Source: Rhizomucor pusillus (taxonomy: Eukaryota; Mucoromycota; Mucoromycetes; Mucorales; Lichtheimiaceae). From it: 64,000 nt of DNA. Below, in pieces: positions 23,832 to 34,787 of the stretch. Each line of letters starts with the position of its first letter. Within the stretch, counting starts at the first letter, position 1. The notes under the pieces were generated by a model. The model worked only from the letters and a program-made list of their open reading frames with translations. It ran no database searches and was not told where the DNA came from. The stretch lies in the NCBI GenBank assembly GCA_900175165.2, contig FWWN02000570.1, positions 36,299 to 100,298 on the forward strand. The letters run 5' to 3'. The position numbers and the translations under genes were made by a program.

Positions 23832-25616
23832 ATGCAAAAGTTTGTGCGCTTTGCCAACAAACGGCCACTAGCGACTCGTATGTATAGCAATGCGGCGCGC
23901 AATGCTTCGTGGTAACGCACTCAACCACCCAATTTAGGCTTCCATGGCTTCCACACGTCAAAGGTCTCGGCCGCCATTTCAAAGTTCAACCTTCCGGCCA
24001 TGAGCCCTACCATGACAGAGGGTACTATTCACAAATGGAAGGTTAAGGAAGGTGCGTATTACTGTGCACGGTTTGGAAACGTCTTGGATAACTAAAAAGT
24101 AATTTTGTTGGGGATATATATACAGGCGAGAGCTTTTCGGCGGGCGACGTACTTTTGGAACTGGAGACAGACAAGGCTCAAATTGACGTTGAAGCCCAGG
24201 ACGATGGTGTCCTCGCACGAATTCTTGTAAGTATGAGATGAATAAAATTAGCTGTATTTTCGATGTGTTGCTTACAATGTGAGTAGCTTCAAGATGGCGA
24301 AAAGGCGCCTGTCAACACTCCGATCGCATTGTTGGCAGAAGAAGGTGATGATATCTCCAATGTGGAGATTCCTGCTGATGAGCCAGCGGCTGCCGAACCT
24401 GCAAAGACACAAGAAGGTACGAGAATAAATATAGATTTTGGATAATGAACGAACATCTTGACGGACTCTCTGCATAGCTCCCAAGCAAGAAGCATCTTCC
24501 CCAGCCAAATCTGCTCCTACCCCAACAGTGCCCATGGATCACCACGACATTGACACCAGTAAATTAAAGAAGCCATTGTCCCCGGCTGTTTTGAACCTTG
24601 TGTTGCGTCACCACATTAAGGATGTTGGAGCGATCAAGGCGTCAGGCCCAGGAGGCCGTATTTTGAAGGGAGACGTGCTCGCTCACTTGGGCTTCATCCC
24701 GTACAAACCCGCTCCACCTATGCGTACTTCGGCAGCACCTCCACGCGACCAGATTGTATTTGCCAAGGTACATATAGTATACTCTCATCGGGTATATTCA
24801 GAAGCGAATTATCTGACCTATAATTTTCTCGGATATAGCCTGCTGCTGAAAAAGAGCCTGCAAAGGAAAAGCCAGCGCTTCCCAACTTTATCAGCAAAAC
24901 AGTTGTCGTCGATGATCTCTTTACTTTACGACGAGCTCTCAATGGTAATTCCAGAATAGCAGCCATGAGTGAAGTTCGACATATCTAACGTTTGGAATTG
25001 CATGCTCAGACCAACACTCTACAAACGTCAGCGTAAATGATTTCATCGCCAAGGCTGCCACTCGCGCGTTGCAGGATGTCACAAAGCCATCTCCGGCAGC
25101 ATCGTCGCCATCATCGAGCCCCATCAAGTTCGCAACCGATGCGGCTTCCCTCTCTGAGAGCTACAAGGGTGGCTCTTTCAAGTAAGCAGCAGCGCCGTTG
25201 CAATGTATTTAGTTACGGTATTAATCTGTCGCGTTTCATCTAGGATTTTCCATCTTGCCCCACCCACCTACGATTTTATCACCGATTCGTACGAAGCAGC
25301 GAAACCCTACGAGCTTGTAGTCAGCGCTAGCAAGCCTGTCGCCTCCAGCGCACCCTCGAAATCTGCTGATGAGGAGATGGTTGATCTGATTGGTTACCTT
25401 GGTGGCGAGGAGCCGGCACAGGCAGCACAGAGCATCAAACTCACTACGAAAGATGCCCGCATCAACTTTGGTGAGCTTCCCCGCCAAGCTCGCCACCAAG
25501 TAGAATTGAAGCTCAAGGATGACAAACCCGGAAAGATCTTGAACGATCCAAAGGCAGCCGCTTTCCTTGAACGTGTAGAATACTATGTTAGAAACCCCAG
25601 TGAATTGACTGTTTAA
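23832..25616 (+). CDS. PDX1: pyruvate dehydrogenase complex protein X (E3-binding protein)
   Basis: The first exon (23832-23877) and a 60-nt GTATGT intron give a mitochondrial presequence, [16 protein letters not shown], joined to [12 protein letters not shown] lipoyl domain follows with [19 protein letters not shown] and the lipoyl-lysine site [19 protein letters not shown] peripheral-subunit-binding domain is at [15 protein letters not shown] to [18 protein letters not shown]. After an Ala/Pro linker there is only a short, diverged C-terminal part with [13 protein letters not shown], and it lacks the HxxxDG acetyltransferase motif. This is the layout of fungal Pdx1, which tethers dihydrolipoamide dehydrogenase to the E2 core. 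Gene runs to the TAA at 25614-25616 with about eight exons. An alternative start at 23902 would need a 26-nt intron and was set aside. Confidence 0.92.
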
Positions 25617-26040
25617 ACGATCCAACATATATACGCCTTTTATCGCCCCATTTTATTTTATCCTCGCATGATACAAAAGCTTTCTTTTTTGTACGCTGTT
25701 GTGATTAGCCTATCAGTTTCAAGATGCTGTCCACGCATGTGTACGCAAAAAGCCGCGATTAAGTGTAGGAAGGAATAATTTCTTTGGTATGGATTTTCGA
25801 ACATGCAAAGACCAGAGATCAAATGATTGTAGATAATGAAGCAAAATGAGTTCTATCCAAAAGAAAAAAAGTGACTAAATGTTGATCGACGAGATGAGAC
25901 AGGCACAAAACAAGCTGCCGTTTGAATGACGTCTGTTGTGTGAAACGATGGATGGGTCCGACGCATAAAAGCAAGCCCCCCCTCTGTTTCCAGTTTGCCT
26001 TTTTCTTTTGCTTTCAACCAACAAACCTTGATTTCTCGCC

Positions 26041-26323
26041 ATGGCCTTGACAGCATCTGATATCTGCAAGTTCATTCTAGGTATGCGTTTACTGCTGCCA
26101 TCCATACATCACTCCATAGACTAATAACATTTTGGCAGCAATTATTCTTCCTCCGCTTGGCGTGTTTGCTGAAAAGGGTTCGTTGTCAAAGAAGAGCTTA
26201 CGTTAGTGAGACTAACCACTCCTTTCAGGTTGCAACAGCGATCTTTTGATCAATATTTTACTGACGTGTCTTGGATGGATTCCTGGAATTATCCACGCTT
26301 TCTATATCATTCTCAAGTACTAG
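26041..26323 (+). CDS. PMP3: Pmp3-family plasma membrane proteolipid
   Basis: Three exons (26041-26080, 26139-26177, 26230-26323) give 57 residues, the normal size for the UPF0057/Pmp3 family. The product has two membrane helices: DICKFILAIILPPLGVFAEKG and NILLTCLGWIPGIIHAFYII. The IILPPLGVF motif and the GWIPGIIHAFY motif are diagnostic. Family members affect membrane potential and salt tolerance. Each single exon is too short to stand out alone. The gene converges on the PAXX-like gene, 159 bp between stops. Confidence 0.95.
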
Positions 26324-26482
26324 CAGTAATGACAAGAGAAGATGAAGAAGAAGGGCGTTGTGTAGCACCCGTTTATCCTCCTGTTACCACCATCATTTCC
26401 GACACAGCATTCTTTTGTGTGCTGTGCGACGATTTCTATTTTCTCTATTTTCTTGAAGAAGAATACAACTGACTCTTTTATC

Positions 26483-27715
26483 TCATTTTTCATCGCTTGC
26501 GTTGCTTTCGTTATCGATATCCTCGAACTCCAGATCTTCCTTCTCGAGCCTGTGATTATTTGCTGTTTAGGAAATTGCTGATATGTAGCTATTTGATAAC
26601 GGTTTACCTTTTTGCCCTCGGGTTGATGAGACTCATGCCTTTCCGTTTACGCCGGACGGCGCTTAGGGTCGGGGTTACAGTGACAGCAGCAGCAGTCCGG
26701 CCACCAGAAGTGCTGGGCGACAATGGAGGAGGAGGTTCGGTTTCGTCAGGCTGGGAAGAAGAGGAGGGAACAGTACTAGGAGGCATAGATGCAGAGGCAA
26801 CTAACCCGCCCCCGTCTCCTTTTGTTAGCACCTGAAACAATAAGATACGTCTGCATATGTGTTTACGTACGCGTCGATGTTTGAGTAACCATGGATGCCA
26901 AGCGTTCGTTTTCACGCTGCGGATGATAGTCAGAATAATGTCCCTTGCAGAGTCTCCTGAGCTGCTGATTTACCTCCAATTCTCTCAATCTTTTCTTTTC
27001 TTCGTCGATTTTGTCTGTTCATTCAAATGTCAGCATAGTCCTGATATGCATCGAAAATGTACTTCATGCATGTTGGGATGACCTGATGACGACGCGGTTT
27101 GCTGTTGCTTTACACGGCATCCATCCCTTTTTTGAATATGCAAAGCCATCTAGCAGCGGTGGCAATAAGCATCAAATCATTCATTGCATTGTTGAAAGAA
27201 CAATAACCCACTTTGACTACAAGTTGCCAAAGGATAGCTGCTGAACCCTCGGATACGTCCAATTCTAGGCTTAATTCTTGTCCGACTGATAACTGCAATT
27301 GTACGCGTCAGCAGGATGGTCGCTGATTGTTACTTCGTGTAAGGGAAGGGGGAATAATGAAACATATAATTATTCATATATACCTTGCACTTGTCCCTTT
27401 TGAAGGTCACATACAAAAATCCTTGAATCATACTCGATACAAACCACTCTATGAACGACGATGCATCGCTTGCTAAAGGTTGGCGTTTTTGCTGTTACTC
27501 CTTCAGTTACAGACGTCGCTGTGAAACCTCACTTCTAACCTTACCATGATCTTTTCCATCCCTGCTGTGCCTTCAAACACAACTGCGTAAGCCTCTGATT
27601 CGCGAAAAACATGCAGCCACCAGGCTTGATCTGTGTAGCGCGAATAAACAATGACAGCTTCAGTCACCGAGTAAGATACTTGGACTAGATCATCCAGCTG
27701 CGTCCAGTCTGCCAT
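26483..27715 (-). CDS. PAXX-like XRCC4-superfamily end-joining factor
   Basis: About eight exons give roughly 250 residues. The N-terminal globular part starts MADWTQLDDLVQVSYSVTEA and contains WWLHVFRESEAYAVVFEG, then FIEWFVSSMIQGFLYVTFKR and LQLSVGQELSLELDVSEG, followed by a predicted coiled coil (DKIDEEKKRLRELE, RENERLASMV). A Pro/Ser linker leads to a basic tail, RRKRKGMSLINPRAKR, and an acidic end (LEKEDLEFEDIDNES). In PAXX the C-terminus is a basic run, SLINPG, Lys residues and an acidic VDFDE end, and it binds Ku. The order and spacing agree. The head also fits the XRCC4/XLF/PAXX layout of head domain plus stalk. One internal acceptor near 26820 is uncertain. The identity is inferred from the tail and layout, not from strong head similarity. 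Confidence 0.62.
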
Positions 27716-28372
27716 TTAGAAAAGAGAGAATTGAGAAAAAGAGAAACGGGGAATTTTTGAGAATGGACGATCACACATTCCCTCGTTCCATTTCATGGTA
27801 TTGTAAAAGATGAAACTGACCACAGACGCTCAATATGTAGCGAGACAATAAAAAACGGGCACGAGATGTGACAATGATCCTAGTCGTACTCTGTGTCGTA
27901 TCATAAGCCAGTCCATGCTTTCCAGATACACGCAAACAGCAGAAATTTATTGATAAAATCAGATGGGAGTATGCTTTATCAAATTCACAAAGATATCTTG
28001 AAGTAAACCAAGATCGCTTGACAAGCTCCGGAATCCAGTTGAGTCTATTTAAACTTGATCCTACCTTACAGGCAATGATAGTAATCTTGTAGTTCATCCG
28101 CATTCCGGGTGAGGTCCTGATCCACGGAGATGAGCGACCAAAATTCTTCTAATTCATATACAGCGTTATTAACAGGCCATTGAAGGTAACTACATGGCCA
28201 GATGAAGCAGATGAGCACAGTGAATGCAATCACCCGATGCAATCGTGAAAGAGGGCACTGAAGGAGGCTGCAGCGGACCAAGTTTGCGGACTTGTTGCGG
28301 ACTTACGCATTCCATGGAATCCGATTGGATATGGGTGAGATGACTCTTACGTTCGAAACAGACTCCGCAAGA
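27716..28372. other. region between PAXX-like gene and U2
   Basis: Two minus-strand frames (28281-28066 and 28103-27771) are protein-like. The first starts with a hydrophobic stretch (IAFTVLICFIWPC) and contains ELEEFWSLI. They could be joined by an intron near 28075, but no family is recognised and coding status is unproven. The U2 promoter must lie in the right part. Confidence 0.35.
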
Positions 28373-28386
28373 AGGTATAAAAGGGA
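28373..28386 (+). promoter_or_regulatory. TATA-containing core promoter element of U2
   Basis: AGGTATAAAAGGGA, with the TATA starting 40 nt upstream of the inferred U2 5' end. The identical 14-mer occurs upstream of the U6 gene at 47621-47634. Confidence 0.65.
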
Positions 28387-28415
28387 GCGCATCCTATGGA
28401 CCTCGGTTTTTCCTT

Positions 28416-28596
28416 ATCCTCTCAGGCCTTTTGGCTAAGATCAAGTGTAGTATCTGTTCTTTATAGTTTAACAACTATAACGAGGAACATAGTTCCTCAT
28501 GTTGTTACTCTTATTTTTTCCGCCCGGTCTCCTATGCGCTGGCTTGCCATCATAGGGACCACAGGTGTCCGCAACCTTACACACTAGTTGCGTGAC
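28416..28596 (+). ncRNA. U2 spliceosomal snRNA
   Basis: The 5' part (CCTTTTGGCTAAGATCAAGT and GTAGTATCTGTTCTT) is the near-invariant U2 region. The branch-point recognition sequence GUAGUA is at 28447-28452. The stem IIb GAGGAAC-ATA-GTTCCTC is at 28479-28495. An Sm-type site TTATTTTTTC is at 28511-28520. Two 3' stems follow: GGTC-CCTATG pairing with CATAGGGACC, and CGCAAC (28570-28575) pairing with GTTGCG (28587-28592). The length of about 180 nt fits. U2 base-pairs with intron branch points and with U6 in the active spliceosome. The exact 3' end is inferred from the last stem. Confidence 0.95.
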
Positions 28597-29170
28597 GCCG
28601 ACAATCAAAAAGAAAATGAAGAAAGATTTTTACGGGCAGGGGTGCTGCGGGAATGTTGACAAGCGGGAGTTGTTGTGTGAATGTATGTACCGTTAACACA
28701 GCCAATAAAATTCGGTTATATCCGTTTGGATATATTTGAGATTTAAGGTTCGCATGTGCTTTTGGCTGTATAATATGTGTATGTTTAAGGGAATTTGATA
28801 AATCAAACCGCCTCGTGAAGTCTATTTTGCGTCTGTTATTCATGATATCATCTGTTCTTCAAAAAGACCAAACATATATGCTCCCCATGCCATCAAAAAC
28901 ACTAAGGATTCGCATGGATGTCATTGATCTATCATTTATTGGTCTTCTCGTTAGATCGATGGTCGAGCCACAATGTGCGATGGTCACAACACTGCCAAGT
29001 GTTTCTGTCTAGAGTTGCTTAGGTTGGATGTACCTGAATAGAATGTTGCTATTCAGGCTGCTAGACTTGACCCGTCTCTATAGATAGAATTTCTATTATA
29101 CTCACAATTTTATGTTTGGTGCTGCTGCAGTTTGAAGTCTGTGCAACCCCCAGCCTGGTTTCCTTTCTTG
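28597..29170. other. intergenic stretch right of U2
   Basis: This 574 bp holds the EHD promoter and leader. Short frames on both strands (28577-28843 minus, 28815-29012 plus) lack recognisable motifs. Nothing further supported. Confidence 0.5.
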
Positions 29171-31017
29171 ATGTCTTTTCGAAAAGTGAACGGCAAAAGG
29201 CCGTCGCCAGTTGGCAGTGATAACGGTTGGACTGATGACGAGTATACGCAAATTATTGAAGGAGTCAAGCGCGTATACAATGCAAAGATTCGTCCTCTGG
29301 AGGAGACATACAATTTCGAAGGTAGCAGGAAACACGATGTACCGAAATGAGCGATTACTCACGCTCATCCGAGAAATGAAGGTTTCCACTCGACTCCATT
29401 GACCGACTCCGATATCGAGGCCAAACCTATCGTACTTTTGATCGGACAGTACTCAACCGTAAGCATAATAACGAGAATATTATTGATTTTGTCCTTAAGT
29501 CCGTAAACTCTTTCTGCAGGGTAAAACGACGTTTATTCGATACCTTTTGGACAAGGCCTATCCTGGCGAGCACATTGGTGTGGAACCAACGACGGATCGG
29601 TTTGTGGCCGTTATGAATGGAACCGAAGACCGCATTATACCAGGCAACGCGGCAGCTGTTAACCAAGACCTGCCTTTTCGAGGTCTCAATCGATTCGGTC
29701 AGGCATTCCTATCGAGATTCCAGGTACAACAAATGCTCAACAGCAACGGGGGTTAGGACGATCAAGCATATTCGATTAACTAACAAATTAAAAAAGGTAT
29801 CGCAAACGCCGTCGCCAGTGCTGGAGAACATGTCCATTGTGGATACCCCTGGCATTCTCGCCGGTGACAAGCAGCGCATCGAACGAGGATACGACTTTAC
29901 AGCCGTCATTGAATGGTTTGCCCAGCGAGCCGATCTAATCCTCTTATTTTTCGATTCGCACAAACTTGATATATCCAACGAATTCAAGAACGCCATCCAT
30001 TGCTTGCGTGGACAGGAAGAGAAAGTGCGTGTGGTACTCAACAAGAGCGATATGGTCAGCGAGCAGCAGCTTATGCGTGTATACGGTGCCTTGATGTGGT
30101 CTCTCGGCAAAGTCGTACAGACACCTGAAGTCGTCCGTGTTTATTTGAGCTCCTTCTGGACCGAAAAACCACTCAATTGCTTTGAAGACTGCAGAGAACT
30201 CATAGAGGCAGAGTCAAAAGATTTGCTGCGGGATCTCAAGGAACTTAGACGAAACTCTGCTATCCGTAAAATCAATGAAATCGTTAAACGAGCACGACTT
30301 GCTAGGGTAAGCCAAAAATTCGGTTTGAATACTAAGATCAATTCCTTACGAGTTTATTTACTTTAGATACATGCTCTTATTGTCAGCCATCTGAAGAAGG
30401 AGATGCCCACATTCGGCAAAAAGAAGAAGCAAGAAGCGCTCCGCAACAATTTGGAGCAGGAATTCATGAAAATCCAGCAGAAATACCATCTTCCACCTGG
30501 CGACTTTCCAAACCCTGCAAAGTTTAGACAAAATTTGGAATTCTATGATATGGATAAATTCAAGTCTCTCAAAAAGGACTTGCTGGAGCGAGCAGACGAA
30601 GCACTTTCGGTGGATTTACCGCAGCTCATGTCATCCTTCCCAACATCGAATCCTGAACTTGAACAATCCAAGCGCAATCCATTCGATGATTTCAGCCAGC
30701 CTCCTGCACCGGGCGAGCTTCCGCCATCTTACTGGCATTTTTCATCTGTCGACAGATCTTCATACACTGCAATGTTCCACGAACTGCATCCACGCGAAGG
30801 TAAAGTGAGCGGCGCCGCCATCAAGCCGGTCCTTATGGAGAGCGGGTTGCCGAACGATACCCTGGCACACATCTGGCGTTTAGCCGATCTCGACGGTGAC
30901 GGATACATGGATATCGATCAATTCTCTATCGCCATGCATTTGATCAAGGCTGTACAGAACGGCGGGCAGCTGCCTCAGAAACTTCCGTCCACCATGTTAC
31001 CCCCTCGCATTTCGTAA
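29171..31017 (+). CDS. EHD-family membrane-remodelling ATPase (Rme-1/EHD1 type)
   Basis: Five exons (29171-29321, 29382-29458, 29520-29723, 29797-30306, 30367-31017) encode about 530 residues, the usual EHD length. After an N-terminal helical segment, the dynamin-like domain has the P-loop GQYSTGKTTFIRYLL, switch I EPTTDRFVAVM, DTPGILAGDKQ and NKSDMVSEQQL. A helical region follows, with KRNPFDDF and NPAKF linkers of the NPF-like type. The C-terminal EH domain has a calcium-binding EF-hand loop, DLDGDGYMDIDQF. EHD proteins oligomerise on endosomal tubules and help vesicle fission and recycling; they bind NPF-containing partners through the EH domain. The gene is complete with all nucleotide-binding motifs. 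Confidence 0.95.
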
Positions 31018-31095
31018 TTTCCATAAAAATAATTCACTGTTGCAGTAGAGACGATAATGTAATCTTCTTCTGTTTCATTGTTGGGATTTCAACGT

Positions 31096-32292
31096 CTATG
31101 AAACCAGGACCAGCCAAGAGATAGCAAAGTAGAAAAGACCGAGGGGATATACCTAGGATACATATTTTTTTGAGTTACATGATACTCTGTAGACTTGAGC
31201 CAAAATCAACTTACTGCTAGTGCTCGTCTGTTTCGCAAATGTGCTTCTGAATCAGACAAAAATCCCAGCGAAGCTAAAGTTTCCATCACGAGTGAGAATT
31301 GCTGCTGCTGGATGCGACGCTAACAATCCAAAGCAATGACTCACCATATGTAGACCACACAAATGTCACTACCGCAACTGGAAGTCTGACCCAAATGAGG
31401 TCTACAAAGATGGCGACGACGGCGGATGCGACGAGAGGGAATAGACAATATCCAATAACGCAAATAGATTGGAAAAATGATCTGCGTTCTTAATAGTTAG
31501 GGACTGTAACCTGAGTGAGTAGATCATTATTTCAAACATACACTGCACCGCCAAGCAGCTTGGCATTCAGAGTGACAATAGCAGCACCAATCCATACAAT
31601 GACGAAAACACCTGTAAAGATCGATACAGCTTGGTCGCCAGGTGCACTGCCGCTCAAAATTCTACGTGCCAGAGTTAAGAATTGTTTTTCCACGAGCAAA
31701 TCACGACACCAGAGACACTCACATTGAAAGCGATAAGCATAAGATGAGAGGGCCCCACAGGTCCCCTATTACGTCTTGTTAACCGCTTTTCCAGTGATAC
31801 GTGAAAGATAAAACAGCAACTTACAGTCTCTCAAGACGTTGCGGTCTCCTTTTGGATGCAATACTTGCTGAAGCTTTCTAGCTACTTGTTTCAGGTCTCG
31901 CAACTAGTATATGCGGTTGTGAGTTTCATGTGTTGAATAACAACAAACGCGCAATTGGCTCCTGGCAACATTACAATGGTTATTGAAACAGGTTCATCAA
32001 GCGTGTCTTCGCCCGTATATTCATACGAGAAAGACGACGACTGCTGTGCATTTGCCGCCGAGCGCGATGCATGGTTGCTGCTTCCTATGCTTCCGCTGAT
32101 TGTCTGTTTGGCGAACGGATTTTCTTCGGGCTGCGTCGTTGTTGTTGGACGAGACGTCGACTGGCCGGAAAGGTCAAGGTCTGGTTCGATGTATGCTGCG
32201 CTGGATGCAAAAGGGTCGCTCTCGGCCGCAGACGCGAAAGGGTTCTCGTATTGATCGTTGTTGCTGTGGTGGATATCGCTTGATGAAAGCAT
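31096..32292 (-). CDS. YIP4: YIPF6/Yip4-type Golgi membrane protein
   Basis: About six exons give roughly 320 residues. The N-terminus is cytosolic with NPF-type motifs (YENPFAS, SDPFAS, ENPFAKQ), Ser/Thr-rich. The Yip1 domain starts at DTLDEPVS and LRDLKQVARKLQQVLHP. Membrane segments follow: WDLWGPLILCLSLS, IFTGVFVIVWIGAAIVTLN, SFFQSICVIGYCLFPLVAS, a further helix with VAVVTFVWSTY, and the last with VYPLGLFYFAISWLVLV before the stop at 31096-31098. DLWGPL and IGYCLFPL are family hallmarks. Yip proteins bind Rab GTPases in ER-Golgi traffic. The NPF motifs in the tail are ligands for EH domains in other systems, and the neighbouring gene is an EH-domain ATPase; the link is inference. Confidence 0.9.
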
Positions 32293-32722
32293 GCGGAAGA
32301 AAGCGTGCTGGGTTCCTGCTGGATGCCAAGCAGCAGAAAGGCAGCATGGCTCATATATTTTTGGGTTCTGCTTTAATGCGCATAACAGGCAAGTAATTGA
32401 TGCCCGTCAACTGTGAGCTCGTGCCTACTCTAATCATCAGTACTTTCCATGGGAATATATACATGCTAGTAACTGTATAAATCGTTTTCTATCCCATGGC
32501 ATGTATGCTTTGTATATTACAATTAGGGCAATGGTTGGTATATTCATGAACTGTATGTCAAGCGAAAAATAGCTGTCATATGCTAATCAAATATATAAAA
32601 GAATACGACTGTAAAAGTCGATTGGAGAGGTTTGCACAAGTTTAGGCATTTGCAGCGAATCCCGTTTTGGGGGCATTATTCGCTCTTTCCCTTTCCCCGC
32701 TCTGTAATACGATCAGTGCAGC
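32293..32722. other. divergent intergenic region
   Basis: The 430 bp between the divergent YIP4 and F-box genes must hold both promoters. AT-rich tracts with TATATAAA-like sequence near 32591-32598 are seen. No gene is supported. Confidence 0.45.
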
Positions 32723-34364
32723 ATGAGCTTAACAGAGCATACCAAAGAGAGTTCAATTCGCGAGCAAGAGATATTCACCGTGCCCAGAGCCGACTACAGA
32801 CGATGGTGTGAAAGTAAGCTTGGATCGTTCTCGTCAGCATCAGACGAGATTGCTGCGAAATCGGAAATGGAGACCGATGCTACTACGCCTCAACAGCAAG
32901 GATCACCCTTTGGCTATGCTCTGCCGCCCGAGCTGCTGTTAGAGATACTAAACTATGTAAAGTCGTCCCAGAATAGCCTGTATGCGGTGTCACTCGTCTG
33001 CAGACAATGGCATCGATGTGCTGTCCCGCTCCTATATCGGCGCATTGAAATCAACGATACCTATCGATGGGCGACGTTTATCCTCACACTGACTCGCAAA
33101 CGCAAGTTCTTTGAATACGGCTCGATGGTGCAGAACGTAGACTTGACGGGTGGAAAATCACTGGGTAACGAACACATCGTTCGATCTTTCAGATATTGTT
33201 AATGTAACGCAAAGGTGTGTTATCACAACAGAGTTCATTGATGAACGAGAGACAGCTCGAAGAAGATCATCGGTCACATCCACGACAACGATTACTCGAA
33301 CGACCGAAGGGATCACTATATCTACAACAGGCAACGTAAATGAGGTGGACCTTTTTGCACGTGAAGCGCAAGAATCGATTGTCGTGTCTACGTCGTCCTT
33401 GAGTCAATTGTCGCACACCTGCAGAAATTTGACATCCCTTAATTTATCATTCACAACACTCTTGTACGACAGCCTCATTGCCGAGACTGGCGAATATCTT
33501 TCGACGCTGCAGTATTATGCTGTGCAGCCTGGGCTTACGCATATTCAGATACCTCTCCAAACCGTGATAGAGTCGCTCGGACGAGAATGCCCGCACCTGA
33601 AAGAAGTCAAGCTGCAGCGGTGCGAGTGGGTGACTGCGCAGGTAATATGGATGTGGGTTACACACTGCCCAAATCTTGTTCGGCTGGATGCCCGACGATC
33701 ATGCAAATGCACGGTGAAACGTCTGATCATCTCCGTCTTGGAATCACCGCAAGAACTTACAACTGCTGCTCCTTCGGGACGCGACGATGAAAACAGTAAC
33801 AGCGACACCGAACTCCGTTCGTGGTCATCTGTGAGTACGCAAACAGAACGTGGTGGCCAGCTGGTAGAGAGCAGTGATTATCTGCTCGACGATGAAGACG
33901 AAGATGAAGATACCGAGATGCATCCCGTTAGACACTATCTCCTCGACCACCGAGGTAAACTTTCTCAAACGCTCTAAAATGGATGTCCGACGTGTTTGGA
34001 GACTAAATGGCTAACTGTGATAGATGGAACATTCCACAACGAGTACGCGATGGAAACTGCAGCAGCAGCGCAGAGCCCTCGTCAGCCGTCATCGGCGGCG
34101 GCGGCGACCACCGCCTTTATATCAAATGCTCAGCAGGAATCACTCCGGAACTCCATCAGACGCAGACGGCGGCTCGGTGCTCAAGGGCAACAGCCGCTGC
34201 CGTCGCCCACGAGTGCCGGTCAAGCGCATCTGATAGATCCAGAACTGTTCCCGCAAATGACCAGTTACGTCTCACCCGCTCGAACGCTGCGGGATATTGT
34301 TTACGATATACTGAGAGACGCGAAAGAAATGGGGTCGCCGGAACTGAGCTGGTTCGAAGGATAA
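32723..34364 (+). CDS. F-box protein with leucine-rich repeats
   Basis: The N-terminal 60 residues are polar. An F-box follows, LPPELLLEILNYVKSSQNSLY and VSLVCRQWHRCAVPLLYRRI. LRR-like segments appear later: NLTSLNLSFTTLLYDSL, CPHLKEVKLQRCEWVT and CPNLVRLDARRSC. The C-terminus is low complexity with acidic (DDEDEDEDTE) and Ala/Gln/Arg-rich runs, ending SPELSWFEG. The frame changes near 33165-33230. A GTAACG...ACAACAG intron (about 65 nt) would restore it, but an indel is also possible. A second intron near 33955-34022 is clear. SCF receptor function is inferred from the family; the substrate is unknown. Confidence 0.75.
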
Positions 34365-34787
34365 ACCTTTCTCTTGATAGCACTTTCCTCACAGTCGCAT
34401 TCTCGCATAGCCTCCCCCCGCCGCAACCTGTATACATTCTATTCCCACTCATTGCATCCAAAACAACCACCACCACTATTACCCCCTAACTATATACCAC
34501 CGTTTCTTTTCTTTATTCGTTTTCGTGCTTATGTGTACCATAATTAAAAAACAGAGCAGCTCATGGGAAAAAATCATGTATGTATGCAATGAACGCCATA
34601 GCCCTCGCGGAATGTCTGGTACATGCACGGACAATGGCTACACAAAGAAATCTCTTGCAGCTGGCTCCTCCATGTCAAACTATTTAAAAGAGTATCGGTT
34701 CCCACCATAGCTTTAACCTTGTATCCCCTTTCTCTTTCTCTTTCTTTTCTCTTTTTTTTTTCTTGCTATATACTTGATAGTTGAAGT

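Noticed and set aside
23902..23937. Alternative Pdx1 start at 23902
   Set aside because: It would need a 26-nt intron; the 60-nt GTATGT intron from 23878 gives a proper presequence.
28066..28281. Frame with ELEEFWSLI as a possible second Tc1/mariner fragment
   Set aside because: The expected Asn-Pro before the Glu pair is absent and flanks do not match a transposase.
28396..28587. 63-codon frame over the U2 gene
   Set aside because: It is the U2 RNA read as protein.
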